Shown one piece after another: positions 15,577-23,210 of a DNA stretch of 64,000 nt. The DNA lies in the NCBI RefSeq assembly GCF_003003885.1, contig NZ_PVWN01000013.1, positions 1 through 64,000 on the forward strand, in the 5' to 3' direction. Position 1 is the stretch's first letter, and each line of letters begins with the position of its first letter. The position numbers were made by a program, and so were the translations under genes. Below the pieces are notes generated by a model. That model was not told the origin of the DNA. It did not search any database and saw nothing but the letters and a program-made list of their open reading frames with translations. The DNA comes from Chlorogloea sp. CCALA 695 (GTDB lineage: Bacteria > Cyanobacteriota > Cyanobacteriia > Cyanobacteriales > Chroococcidiopsidaceae).

Positions 15577-15604
15577 GGGCGTTAAAATACTATTTTGAAC
15601 GCCC
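15577..15604 (+). terminator. stem-loop after cphB
   Basis: GGGCGTT (15577-15583) pairs with AACGCCC (15598-15604); inside it AAAAT and ATTTT extend the stem across one mismatch. It lies 19 bases after the cphB stop. The T tract downstream is interrupted, so this is a moderate terminator. Confidence 0.55.
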
Positions 15605-15697
15605 TAACTATATCTATTTTTTGGGTTTTAGCAGCTTTTAATTATGGTACTTCCTCTGATTGATAGAATACACAGGAAACATTTTATCAACTTTTAA

Positions 15698-16444
15698 ATG
15701 ACTAACCTAAGCGTCAATCTCAATCGGATTGCTCTATTGAGAAATTCTCGGAATATAGGCATACCAAGCGTAACCGTAAGCGCGAGAACAGTCTTATTAG
15801 CAGGAGCTTATGGCATCACCGTACATCCTCGTCCTGATTTGCGCCATATCCGACCTGATGATGTAGATGATTTAGCGCAGTTACTCGCTGATGAATTTAG
15901 CGGTGCTGAATACAATATTGAGGGCAATCCGTTTCATCCCCCATTTATGGAAATTGTGTGTCGGATTGAGCCTACACAGTGTACGTTAGTCCCTGATTTA
16001 CCCGATGCGTTTACTTCAGACTGTGGATGGAATCTTGTGGAGGACGGAGAACGTCTAATTCCGATTATCCAAGAACTTAAAGCGCATCAAATTCGTGTCA
16101 GCTTATTTATGGATGCTGTTCCTCATCAAATGGCATTAGCTAAAAAGATTGGGGCTGATAGAGTTGAATTATATACCGAGCCTTACGCAACGGCATTTCG
16201 TGAAGGACGGGTAGAGACTGTATTTAATGACTATGCTCAAGCGGCTAAAGCGGCTCAAAGTGAAGGATTGGGCGTTAATGCAGGACACGACTTGAATTTA
16301 GAAAATCTCAGCAAATTCTGCTTAATTTCTAATATTCTAGAGGTTTCAATCGGTCATGCTCTAATAGCTGAAGCTCTAGAAAGGGGACTTTCTAACACCG
16401 TCAAAGCTTATTTAAATATTTTGGCTCAAACTTCAGCACAGTAA
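15698..16444 (+). CDS. pdxJ: pyridoxine 5'-phosphate synthase
   Basis: PdxJ condenses 1-deoxyxylulose 5-phosphate with 3-amino-2-oxopropyl phosphate to give pyridoxine 5'-phosphate in vitamin B6 synthesis. The 248-residue TIM barrel shows SVNLNRIALLRNSR, the phosphate/active-site block AGAYGITVHPRPDLRHIRPD (residues 37-56), VSLFMDAVPHQMALAKKIGA, and the C-terminal block GLGVNAGHDLNLENLSKF. The common bacterial form has HLREDRRHI at the second block and begins xLGVNIDHVAxxRxAR; this one has the HPRPDxRHI, LSVNLNxxAxLRN pattern that I associate with alphaproteobacterial and related PdxJ. That raises the possibility of an acquired gene. No pdxA is nearby. Confidence 0.88.
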   Translation: MTNLSVNLNRIALLRNSRNIGIPSVTVSARTVLLAGAYGITVHPRPDLRHIRPDDVDDLAQLLADEFSGAEYNIEGNPFHPPFMEIVCRIEPTQCTLVPDLPDAFTSDCGWNLVEDGERLIPIIQELKAHQIRVSLFMDAVPHQMALAKKIGADRVELYTEPYATAFREGRVETVFNDYAQAAKAAQSEGLGVNAGHDLNLENLSKFCLISNILEVSIGHALIAEALERGLSNTVKAYLNILAQTSAQ

Positions 16445-16505
16445 GGATGTTCTCAAGTTTAACACTTCATTTTTGTTTGCTCTCTAGCTGATTGAGAGTA
16501 AAAAT

Positions 16506-16524
16506 GTACGGCTACAGCGCGTAC
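16506..16524. promoter_or_regulatory. inverted repeat, possible TA operator
   Basis: GTACG and CGTAC are separated by nine bases, 40-58 bases before the antitoxin start, in an AT-rich stretch (TATATGTAATAATATT) that could hold the -10 element. Ribbon-helix-helix antitoxins of this type repress their own operon by binding such repeats, so this is a candidate operator. Confidence 0.4.
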
Positions 16525-16563
16525 TATATGTAATAATATTCCTAGGCACGGAATTTTTACATC

Positions 16564-16875
16564 ATGAGTACGGAACTGAATACAGATTCAACCAGAGTCA
16601 ATAAAATTAGAAAAAATGCGCGGTTAGAAGCTCGTGTAACTGAGGAGCAAAAGCACCTGATGGAAAGGGCTGCTTTTTTGCGCGGACAGAATTTGACTGA
16701 ATTTATGGTTGCAGTTCTGGCGGAGACTTCTATGCAAATCATCAAAGATTGCGAACTTCTCCAATTAACCGATCGCGATCGCCAAGCTTTTGTCGATGCT
16801 TTGTTAAATCCCCCCGCACCTAGCGATCGCGCTTATGCTGATGCTCAATGGTATGAGCAAATGATGAATAAATAA
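16564..16875 (+). CDS. DUF1778 ribbon-helix-helix antitoxin (TacA-like)
   Basis: A 103-residue protein of the DUF1778 family. The ribbon-helix-helix domain is residues 17-60 (ARLEARVTEEQKHLMERAAF, then LRGQNLTEFMVAVLAETS), which binds DNA as a dimer. The C-terminal tail (residues 75-103, RQAFVDALLNPPAPSDRAYA) is the usual toxin-neutralising segment. The GNAT toxin gene begins 12 bases downstream, the standard TacA-TacT order. The antitoxin should repress the operon with its toxin through conditional cooperativity. Confidence 0.88.
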   Translation: MSTELNTDSTRVNKIRKNARLEARVTEEQKHLMERAAFLRGQNLTEFMVAVLAETSMQIIKDCELLQLTDRDRQAFVDALLNPPAPSDRAYADAQWYEQMMNK

Positions 16876-16887
16876 TCACTCCTATTA

Positions 16888-17436
16888 GTGTTAAACCCAA
16901 AATCCGTTAATTTTTGTATAGAACCACTCGAAAAACACCACGATAGAGCAACTTTTAGCTGCGGTAACGAACAACTAGATCGGTATTTTCACTTTGCAGC
17001 TACCCAAGATCAAAAAAGAAATATTGCTATTCCCTACGTTATTTTTGACCGAGAACGTCAAAAAATAATTGGCTACTATACTTTGTCTACTACTGGCATA
17101 AATCTTGAACAATTACCCCAAAGCATTGTAAAAAAATTGCCCAAGTATCCGATAGTTGGCACGGTTTTTATTGGGAGATTAGCGGTGGCTGACGATTACA
17201 GGGGATTTGGTTGGGGAAAGTTGTTAATTATGGACGCTTTATACCGTAGTCTCAGAGTTAGTCAAACGACTGGTTGTTTTGCAGTGGTAGTAGATGCGAT
17301 TGACGATGAAGCAGTGAGGTTTTATCAAAGATTTGAGTTTCAAATTTTTCCTGACCAGCCACATAAGCTATTCCGTACCATGACAAATATTGCTCAAACT
17401 TTTGATTCCCTGCAAAAAAAGTCCCAGGGAACTTAA
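16888..17436 (+). CDS. GNAT-family toxin (TacT/AtaT-like acetyltransferase)
   Basis: A 182-residue GCN5-related acetyltransferase paired with the DUF1778 antitoxin. Motifs: the family start FCIEPLEKHHDRATFSCGN (residues 7-25) with the substrate-side element LDRYFHFAATQDQ, the strand IGYYTLSTTGINLEQLP, and the acetyl-CoA-binding motif GRLAVADDYRGFGWGKLL (about 92-109; RGFGWG matches Q/RxxGxG). Near the end are VVDAIDDEAVRFYQRFEFQ and a Phe-rich tail. Family members acetylate the amino group of aminoacyl-tRNA and halt translation. Start codon GTG at 16888. Complete by length, so probably an active toxin. Confidence 0.88.
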   Translation: MLNPKSVNFCIEPLEKHHDRATFSCGNEQLDRYFHFAATQDQKRNIAIPYVIFDRERQKIIGYYTLSTTGINLEQLPQSIVKKLPKYPIVGTVFIGRLAVADDYRGFGWGKLLIMDALYRSLRVSQTTGCFAVVVDAIDDEAVRFYQRFEFQIFPDQPHKLFRTMTNIAQTFDSLQKKSQGT

Positions 17437-17532
17437 ATTATTTTTACTAAAACCCATTAAACTACCAACGCGCGATTGCACTTACTGCCTATATGCTATT
17501 TAGTAAACCAAAAGCTGCTAAAACCTATCTTT

Positions 17533-18246
17533 ATGACCGTTGATTTTACTAAAGTTATTGAGCCTTTACGTCATGGCTTAATTGTCTCTTGTCAAGCGCC
17601 TGCAAATTCGCCATTGTATGAACCTAGTGTAATTGCCGCGATCGCCCAAGCCTCCATAAACCAAGGTGCAGTGGCTATTAGAATCGATACCCCCGCCCAC
17701 GTTCAAGCCGTAAAACAACGCTGCAATGCCCCCACAATTGGGCTGTGGAAGCAAATAATATCTGGGTATGATGTGTACATTACGCCGCAATTTCATCATG
17801 CAGAGGCGGTTTCTCAAGCGGGTGCAGATATCATTGCAATTGATGCTACATCTAGAGATCGTCCCCAAGGTGAAACTATTACGAGTTTAATTGCTCAGAT
17901 TCATGAACTAGGTAAACCTGTAATGGCGGACGTAGATACTATAGATAATGCGATCGCAGCATTAAAAGCGGGTGCAGACATCATCGGGACTACTTTGTAC
18001 GGCTACACCAGCCAAACCCAAGGTTTAACACCTCCAGGCTTTGAATTATTGAGTCAAATAGTCAAGCTAAATATCCCTGCAATCTGTGAAGGTGGCGTTT
18101 CTGCTCCACAAATGGCGCGTCAAGCTTTAGACTTAGGAGCTTACGCTGTAGTTGTAGGTACAGCGATTACGGGAATAGATTTGCAAGTTAAGGCGTATAG
18201 AGACGCGATTACCCAGGGGGTAGCGCCAAGGGCGATCGCAAATTAA
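17533..18246 (+). CDS. nanE: putative N-acylglucosamine-6-phosphate 2-epimerase
   Basis: NanE interconverts ManNAc-6-phosphate and GlcNAc-6-phosphate in amino-sugar catabolism; a TIM-barrel enzyme of the cytosol. The product shows GLIVSCQAPANSPLYEPSVI, QGAVAIRIDTP, the active-site Lys in TIGLWKQ, VYITPQFHHAEAVSQAGADI followed by IAIDATSRDRP, ADVDTIDNAIAALKAGADII, and the catalytic Glu in CEGGVSAPQMA. I start at the ATG at 17533 because the segment before it is not family-like. The last 13 residues (AITQGVAPRAIAN) come from the HIP1-containing repeat also found in cobN, so the natural C-terminus seems to have been replaced or extended. The stop overlaps the convergent gene by four bases. No other sialic-acid genes are nearby. 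Confidence 0.82.
   Translation: MTVDFTKVIEPLRHGLIVSCQAPANSPLYEPSVIAAIAQASINQGAVAIRIDTPAHVQAVKQRCNAPTIGLWKQIISGYDVYITPQFHHAEAVSQAGADIIAIDATSRDRPQGETITSLIAQIHELGKPVMADVDTIDNAIAALKAGADIIGTTLYGYTSQTQGLTPPGFELLSQIVKLNIPAICEGGVSAPQMARQALDLGAYAVVVGTAITGIDLQVKAYRDAITQGVAPRAIAN
18205..18239 (+). repeat. HIP1-containing dispersed repeat at the nanE 3' end
   Basis: A 35-base copy (GCGATTACCC, AGGGGGTAGCGCCAAGGG, CGATCGC) provides the last codons of nanE. It is read in the same frame as the cobN array, giving the identical peptide ITQGVAPRAIAN. The nanE stop follows five bases later. Confidence 0.85.
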
Positions 18247-19079
18247 CTTGCTACCCGTTTAAACACAATCATATTTGTCCCTACTACAGGACTCCGTGCT
18301 AACAAAGTTTTTTGTAAGTCGGTAATTTCCAGGTGTGTAAAATCTAGTTGTTGCGCCTCATTTAGTAGCTTTTGGGCTAATTTATCTTGCTCTGATTGTC
18401 CCAGATTATACCAATCGTCTTTAACTTGAATTACTAAACTACCACCAGCAAAATTAGCTTGAACTGATTGAATTAAGCCGTCGGAAATGCTATCGCCCTC
18501 TTGGGTTATTTGCTCCTGAATTGATGCAATCAAGCTTTGTTCTGGTGTGAGTTCTACTTTGAGAGTCGGTTCGACTTCTTCAGGTATTGGGGTAACTTCT
18601 ATTTCAGGAGTCGGAGTAACTTCTATTTTCGGTGTGGGGATAACTTCTGTTGGTTTACTTTCCTCTGCTGGTGCGATTAATTCTGGAGGATCAGTTACAG
18701 TTGCTTCTGGTTCAGGAGTCGTTACAACGGGTACAGGTTCCGGCGGAATAATCGCTACTTGTGGCGGATGAGAAAATAAAGTAGTTGTCCATACTACAAC
18801 TGCTAATAATCCCGCAATAATACTCGTTAAGCCTAAATCAGATAACTTTTCTGATAGATTTGTTGGGAGCAAAAAGCGGATTGGTGCTAGTATTGCCTTC
18901 CAAAACTGCTGAAATTGAGCAAAATTATTTGCTGAGTCTACAGGTGGTGAAGATTCAATCCGGGCGATCGCATTTTCCGACACCTGAATTATTCCCCGTA
19001 AAAGTTTGACACTTTGCGTCTGTAAACCTGACGGACTTTGTTGTTTTGGCGGCGGTGAACTTGACCTATCTTGGGACAT
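18243..19079 (-). CDS. single-pass membrane protein with proline-rich linker, unknown function
   Basis: A 278-residue protein of unrecognised family. Residues 1-75 are cytoplasmic and begin with a Ser/Pro/Gln-rich stretch. One membrane segment follows at about residues 85-103 (LTSIIAGLLAVVVWTTTLF). Residues 105-170 form a Pro/Glu/Val-rich spacer with repeats such as TPKIEVTPTPEIEVTPIPEE. The C-terminal 100 residues form a folded domain (LIASIQEQITQEGDSISDGL, LVIQVKDDWYNLGQSEQDKL, FTHLEITDLQKTLLARSPVV). A spacer of this kind suggests that the C-terminal domain reaches across the periplasm. It converges with nanE, overlapping by four bases. Confidence 0.6.
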   Translation of the reverse strand: MSQDRSSSPPPKQQSPSGLQTQSVKLLRGIIQVSENAIARIESSPPVDSANNFAQFQQFWKAILAPIRFLLPTNLSEKLSDLGLTSIIAGLLAVVVWTTTLFSHPPQVAIIPPEPVPVVTTPEPEATVTDPPELIAPAEESKPTEVIPTPKIEVTPTPEIEVTPIPEEVEPTLKVELTPEQSLIASIQEQITQEGDSISDGLIQSVQANFAGGSLVIQVKDDWYNLGQSEQDKLAQKLLNEAQQLDFTHLEITDLQKTLLARSPVVGTNMIVFKRVAS

Positions 19080-19178
19080 CGAATTTACCTAAACACAGTA
19101 AATAGGCTAAATTTTTACGAGTGCGGTGATTTTGGACAAACAATACTTTTAGCCCTAATTTATCATTCAAGGTAATAT

Positions 19179-20093
19179 ATGCGTTTCAACCGTCGTCAAT
19201 TTATAGCTTTAAGTAGCTTTAGCGCCCTTTGTTTAGCTTTTTTGACTAGCAAACTAAACAAACAGAGTGCTTCTAGTAGTGTAAATGTAGAAGAAGCGAA
19301 GTCCGTTAAGTATACATCCACTTCCGAAATTCCCTTACGTTTTGTTTCTGTCGCCGACACCGGAACGGGAGATAAAGGTCAATATGCAGTAGCCCAAGCG
19401 ATGACGCGGTATTACAAACGAAAGCCTTACAAATTAGTAGTTTTAGCTGGAGACAATATTTACAACAATGGTGAAATTGAAAAAATCAACGCTGTATTTG
19501 AGCGTCCTTATCAAGAATTACTTAGTCAAGGCGTAAAGTTTCAAGCTTGTTTGGGAAATCATGATATCCGCACCGATAACGGCGAACCTCAAGTACGCTA
19601 TCCCGGCTTTAATATGCAAGGGCGTTATTATACATTTGGGCAAGATTTAGTTCAATTTTTTGCTTTAGACACTAACCATAACGCCGATTGGAAAACTCAA
19701 TTAACTTGGCTAGACAAAGAACTCAGCCGCAGTAAAGCGCCTTGGAAAATAGTATTTGGACACCATCAAATTTATTCATCTGGAAGTTACGGTTTAAATC
19801 AGCCCTTTATCAAAACCTTATCGCCAATTTTTCAAAAGCACGGAGTACAGCTTTACATTAACGGACACGACCATGATTACGAACGCACTCGCAGCATTAA
19901 CGGTACAACCTATCTAACTTGTGGTGCGGGGGCTGGGACGCGCCCAGTAGGTGCTTCTGCGTGGACAGCACGCGCAAAGAGTGAACTTAGTTTTGCAGCT
20001 TTTGAATTGTATAGCGATCGCCTAGAAATTAGCGGTATTGATACCAAGTCTGTCATTTTTGACAAAGGTATTATTCCTGTGAAAAGTATTTAA
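19179..20093 (+). CDS. exported metallophosphoesterase (purple acid phosphatase-like)
   Basis: A 304-residue calcineurin-like phosphoesterase. The N-terminus MRFNRRQFIALSSFSALCLA is a twin-arginine-type signal (NRRQF), fitting an enzyme exported folded with its metals. The five metal-binding motifs are all present: Asp60 in VADTGTG, GDNIY (91-95), GNHD (126-129), GHHQ (194-197) and GHDHDYER (229-236). It is therefore probably an active extracytoplasmic phosphatase with a two-metal centre. It resembles the purple acid phosphatase / tartrate-resistant type. The Rpn locus starts nine bases after its stop. Confidence 0.85.
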   Translation: MRFNRRQFIALSSFSALCLAFLTSKLNKQSASSSVNVEEAKSVKYTSTSEIPLRFVSVADTGTGDKGQYAVAQAMTRYYKRKPYKLVVLAGDNIYNNGEIEKINAVFERPYQELLSQGVKFQACLGNHDIRTDNGEPQVRYPGFNMQGRYYTFGQDLVQFFALDTNHNADWKTQLTWLDKELSRSKAPWKIVFGHHQIYSSGSYGLNQPFIKTLSPIFQKHGVQLYINGHDHDYERTRSINGTTYLTCGAGAGTRPVGASAWTARAKSELSFAAFELYSDRLEISGIDTKSVIFDKGIIPVKSI

Positions 20094-20102
20094 ACAATTA
20101 TT

Positions 20103-20949
20103 ATGAGTGCTAGACAATTCGATAATCTCTGCAAATATCTCTCCGAAAAATATCCTGATAGTTTTGCTAGTTGGTTATTAGGTAAACCGATTACGGTAGG
20201 AGAAGTTATTAAAAGCGAACTCAGTATCGAACCAATCCGTGCAGACTCGGTAACTTTTCTGCGTACCGAAGAAAGAATTTTACATTTAGAATTTCAATTT
20301 GAAGTTGATACCAACCCACCGCTACCATTGCGAATGTTAGATTATTGGGTAAGGTTGCACCGTCGTTATCGACAACCTGTAACGCAAGTTGTAATTTTGC
20401 TCAAACAACCTGCAAAAGCCACAGTTATCGAAACAGAGTTTCATTTAGAAAATACTAGACACAGCTATCAAGCCAGTGCGAATGTGGGAGCAAGATGCAG
20501 CAATCTTCCTTGAAGATACTGCACTTCTGCCTTTAGCTACCTTAGCAGCTACCCAAGAACCAGAGGCATTATTAACCCAAATTTCTCAGCAAATTAGTAA
20601 CATAGAGTCATTAGAGCAACGACAAGACGTAGCTATCTGCACTCAGTTATTAGCAGGCTTAAAGTTTAAGAAAAATTTGATTCGTCAATTCTTCAAAGAG
20701 GAAATTATGCAAGAATCAGTAATTTATCAAGATATTCTCCAAAAAGGCTTACAGCAAGGCTTACAGCAAGGTGAATTAGCTGTAGTTGTGCGCCTACTCA
20801 CACGCCGGATTGGGACGGTTCCCGATCAATTGCGATCGCAAATTCAAGCTTTACCGCTGCCCCAATTAGAAAACTTGGCGGAAGCTTTGTTAGATTTTAC
20901 TAACCTCAATGACTTAGTAGCCTGGTTAGAAGCTGAGAAAGAAAACTAA
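20103..20949 (+). pseudogene. Rpn-family recombination-promoting nuclease (DUF4351), frameshifted
   Basis: The first frame (20103-20513) encodes the PD-(D/E)XK nuclease part: ADSVTFLRTEERILHLEFQF, then LRMLDYWVRLHRRYRQPVTQ. It ends early. The continuing frame (MWEQDAAIFLEDTALLPLAT and onward to 20949) is reached by one extra base between about 20472 and 20482; removing it restores YQPVRMWEQDAAIF, the normal family join. The C-terminal part has a QKGLQQGLQQGEL repeat and the DUF4351 domain (VVVRLLTRRIGTVPDQLRSQ). Rpn proteins are DNA nucleases with anti-phage and transposase-like activity. The single frameshift should inactivate the full-length product unless bypassed. An internal ribosome-binding site and ATG at 20707 can still produce the C-terminal domain alone. 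Confidence 0.8.
20707..20949 (+). CDS. possible intragenic C-terminal Rpn product (RpnS-like)
   Basis: Inside the rpn gene, AGAGGA lies five bases before an ATG that opens the 80-residue C-terminal domain (MQESVIYQDILQKGLQQG through the DUF4351 part). In E. coli, small proteins made from internal starts of rpn genes act as antitoxins of the full-length nuclease. The same start and ribosome-binding site recur in the duplicated copy downstream, which argues that the start is used. Expression from this start is inferred, not shown. Confidence 0.5.
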   Translation: MQESVIYQDILQKGLQQGLQQGELAVVVRLLTRRIGTVPDQLRSQIQALPLPQLENLAEALLDFTNLNDLVAWLEAEKEN

Positions 20950-20975
20950 AGTGCGATCGCTTCAGACAGGAAATT

Positions 20976-21212
20976 ATGCAAGAATCAGTAATTTATCAAG
21001 ATATTCTCCAAAAAGGATTACAGCAAGGATTACAGCAAGGTGAATTAGCAGTAGTTGTGCGCCTACTCACACGCCGACTTGGGACGGTTCCCCCGGAAGT
21101 GCGATCGCAAATTCAAGCTTTACCGCTCCCCCAATTAGAAAACTTGGCGGAAGCTTTGTTAGATTTTACTAACCTCAGCGATTTAGTAGCCTGGTTAGAA
21201 GCCAATCCTTGA
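20976..21212 (+). CDS. stand-alone duplicate of the Rpn C-terminal domain
   Basis: A 78-residue protein nearly identical to the last 80 residues of the upstream Rpn frame: MQESVIYQDILQKGLQQGL, VVVRLLTRRLGTVPPEVRSQ, LENLAEALLDFTNLSDLVAW. The DNA is a direct repeat with a 269-base period starting at the shared AGGAAATTATG, so the ribosome-binding site came with it. There is no nuclease domain. It could be a duplication scar or a dedicated RpnS-like antitoxin. The next gene starts immediately at its stop (TGA then ATG), so the two may be translationally coupled. Confidence 0.65.
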   Translation: MQESVIYQDILQKGLQQGLQQGELAVVVRLLTRRLGTVPPEVRSQIQALPLPQLENLAEALLDFTNLSDLVAWLEANP

Positions 21213-21503
21213 ATGATTCTTGAAGCGGTAATGCTTAATGTCAAACCTAATCTAGAAAATGATTTTGAATCAGCTTTTCAACAAGCTTCAAGTATTGTCG
21301 CGTCTATAGACGGATACTTGTCTCACGAACTTCACAGATGCTTAGAAGTACAAGGAAAGTATCTACTGCTGATTAGGTGGAAAACCTTAGAAGCTCATAC
21401 GATTGGCTGTAGAAACTCAATAGAGTACCAACAATGGAAAAAATTACTACATCATTTTTATGAGCCATTTCCAATAGTTGAACATTTTGAGAATATTTTT
21501 TAA
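21213..21503 (+). CDS. antibiotic biosynthesis monooxygenase (ABM) domain protein
   Basis: A 96-residue protein with the ferredoxin-like ABM fold pattern: AVMLNVKPNLENDFESAFQQ, then GYLSHELHRCLEVQGKYLLL, IRWKTLEAHTIGCRNSIEYQ, and a final helix ending EPFPIVEHFENI. These dimeric domains include small monooxygenases and haem-degrading enzymes, but many have no known reaction; none can be assigned here. The ATG directly follows the stop of the Rpn duplicate. An alternative ATG lies six codons in. Confidence 0.75.
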   Translation: MILEAVMLNVKPNLENDFESAFQQASSIVASIDGYLSHELHRCLEVQGKYLLLIRWKTLEAHTIGCRNSIEYQQWKKLLHHFYEPFPIVEHFENIF

Positions 21504-21548
21504 TTTTAATGTTAAAAAACACAAGTTGAGTTATTTTAACTGAGCTTT

Positions 21549-22376
21549 TTAGTAAGAAGTAATCAATAACTCTGTAATTTTACCTCTTTTTTCAGCTTTA
21601 GAATTTATTGCTCTTGATGCTAATATCTCGTAAATATTGAAGTCAGCATAAAGCTCTCGAACAAAAGCACAATTGGAGTTAGACAACATAACTTTTACTC
21701 CCCAATTAGCAAGTTCAGCAAATGTATCTCTCAGCTTAATTTGTTCTGCTTCCTTGAACACATAGCGGCTGTAAGTTGTAAAACTGCTAGTAGCACTTAG
21801 AGGATAATAAGGCGGATCGAAATAAACAAAATCCTGCTCGTTTTTAGAGCTAATTTCATCATAGGGTTTTAACGAAACTGCGGCAGATTGTATAGCTACA
21901 GACACCGAACGAAGCAAATCTTCATTGCAAATTGTGGGGTTTTTATACTTACCCATCGGCACATTAAATAATCCTCGCAAATTCTCCCTGTATAGCCCAT
22001 TAAAACAAGTTTTGTTTAAATAAATAAATCGTGCGGCTCTTTCAATCTCTGAGCCTTCCCAGTGCAATCGCACTTTATAATAATAATCTCTGTTGTGTTG
22101 CAATTGATGAGTTTTTAATAATGAAATCAACGGCTCCACATTATTTTTGATACAACAGTAGGTATTAATTAATTCAGGATTAATATCTGAGATAAATTTA
22201 TTCGCATCAGGTTTAACACCGCAAAAATAAAAGAATACTGCACCCCCACCTAAAAAAGGCTCGTAATAATTAGTGAAACTTAGCGGAAAGTAGGGAATAT
22301 ATTGGTCAATAAGTTTACTTTTACCACCCGCCCATTTTAAAAAAGGGCGATAATGCGTAGGTTGTACTTGTAACAT
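21549..22376 (-). CDS. dam: DNA adenine methylase (Dam family)
   Basis: A 275-residue class-alpha N6-adenine methyltransferase (D12 family). AdoMet-binding motif: RPFLKWAGGKSKLIDQYIPY (residues 10-29) with YYEPFLGGGAVFFYF (37-51). Catalytic motif: DFVYFDPPYYPLSA, with DPPY near residue 184. Also present are ARFIYLNKTCFNGLYRENLR and GLFNVPMGKYKNP, typical of Dam. Expected target GATC. No restriction partner is adjacent, so it is an orphan methylase, as in other cyanobacteria where GATC methylation covers the GATC inside every HIP1 octamer. That link is general knowledge, not tested here. Confidence 0.88.
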   Translation of the reverse strand: MLQVQPTHYRPFLKWAGGKSKLIDQYIPYFPLSFTNYYEPFLGGGAVFFYFCGVKPDANKFISDINPELINTYCCIKNNVEPLISLLKTHQLQHNRDYYYKVRLHWEGSEIERAARFIYLNKTCFNGLYRENLRGLFNVPMGKYKNPTICNEDLLRSVSVAIQSAAVSLKPYDEISSKNEQDFVYFDPPYYPLSATSSFTTYSRYVFKEAEQIKLRDTFAELANWGVKVMLSNSNCAFVRELYADFNIYEILASRAINSKAEKRGKITELLITSY

Positions 22377-22491
22377 TTACTACTGTTTACCTCGATTTTC
22401 TCTATATCTAGTACAGTACGTTGTCAAAACAAACAACACTATTAACACGCAGTTGCTATAGTAAAATATTGAAAAACCTTTATAAAAAGAT

Positions 22492-22698
22492 ATGTTTGAC
22501 GGATTTTGGGACAATGTTTCGCGTTACCCACGCTATTTAGTAACAATTATATTGGGAGTTGCTATCAATGCCTTTGCACCCCTAGCGCCTCTGTTTAAAA
22601 ATCCCGCTAGTGCGATCGCTCTGATTAGCTTACTATTTGGCGTAATTTTCTTTACTGTCTTTACCCTCCGCGCCATGCTGGGTTTAGGCACGGTATAG
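22492..22698 (+). CDS. DUF751 family membrane protein
   Basis: A 68-residue protein with two membrane segments (YLVTIILGVAINAFAPLAPL and IALISLLFGVIFFTVFTLRA) and the family start MFDGFWDNVSRYPRY. DUF751 occurs only in oxygenic phototrophs and its role is unknown. It lies 44 bases before rbfA in the same direction, a pairing common in cyanobacteria. Confidence 0.85.
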   Translation: MFDGFWDNVSRYPRYLVTIILGVAINAFAPLAPLFKNPASAIALISLLFGVIFFTVFTLRAMLGLGTV

Positions 22699-22742
22699 AC
22701 TAGATTTGAATAATACAACCACAATCAGGAGTTAAAATAACT

Positions 22743-23162
22743 ATGGCTACAAACCGTCGCGTTTCTCGCGTTGCCGAATTAATTAAACGCGAGGTTAGCC
22801 AAATGCTTATCCACGATATTAAAGATGACCGTGTAGGCGCAGGACTTGTCAGCGTAACCGATGTAGTAGTATCAGGGGATCTCCAACACGCCAAAATTTT
22901 TGTCAGCGTCTATGGTAGTGAAGAAGCAAAAATTGAGACAATGGCAGGATTAAAATCCGCCACAGGCTTTGTACGTACCGAATTAGGGCAAAGAGTACGC
23001 TTGCGTCGAACTCCAGAAGTTATATTTCAAGAAGATTCTTCCATCGAACGGGGTACTAAAGTATTGTCATTACTTAACCAACTAAACCATGATCGCCCCG
23101 CCGATGAAAACTTAGATGAAGATGAGTATGACGACGAATATGCAGAGGACGAAGACAAGTAA
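22743..23162 (+). CDS. rbfA: ribosome-binding factor A
   Basis: RbfA is a KH-fold protein that binds the immature 30S subunit and assists 16S rRNA 5'-end maturation. The 139-residue product has [20 protein letters not shown], then [20 protein letters not shown], and [14 protein letters not shown], followed by [19 protein letters not shown] and the usual acidic tail ([19 protein letters not shown]). Downstream lies the GH3 gene after a 48-base gap, so a three-gene operon DUF751-rbfA-GH3 is likely. Confidence 0.93.
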   Translation: MATNRRVSRVAELIKREVSQMLIHDIKDDRVGAGLVSVTDVVVSGDLQHAKIFVSVYGSEEAKIETMAGLKSATGFVRTELGQRVRLRRTPEVIFQEDSSIERGTKVLSLLNQLNHDRPADENLDEDEYDDEYAEDEDK

Positions 23163-23210
23163 ATTTTGCAGTAAAATACCTGAGTCTCAATATTTAGGTA
23201 TGTTCCGATT

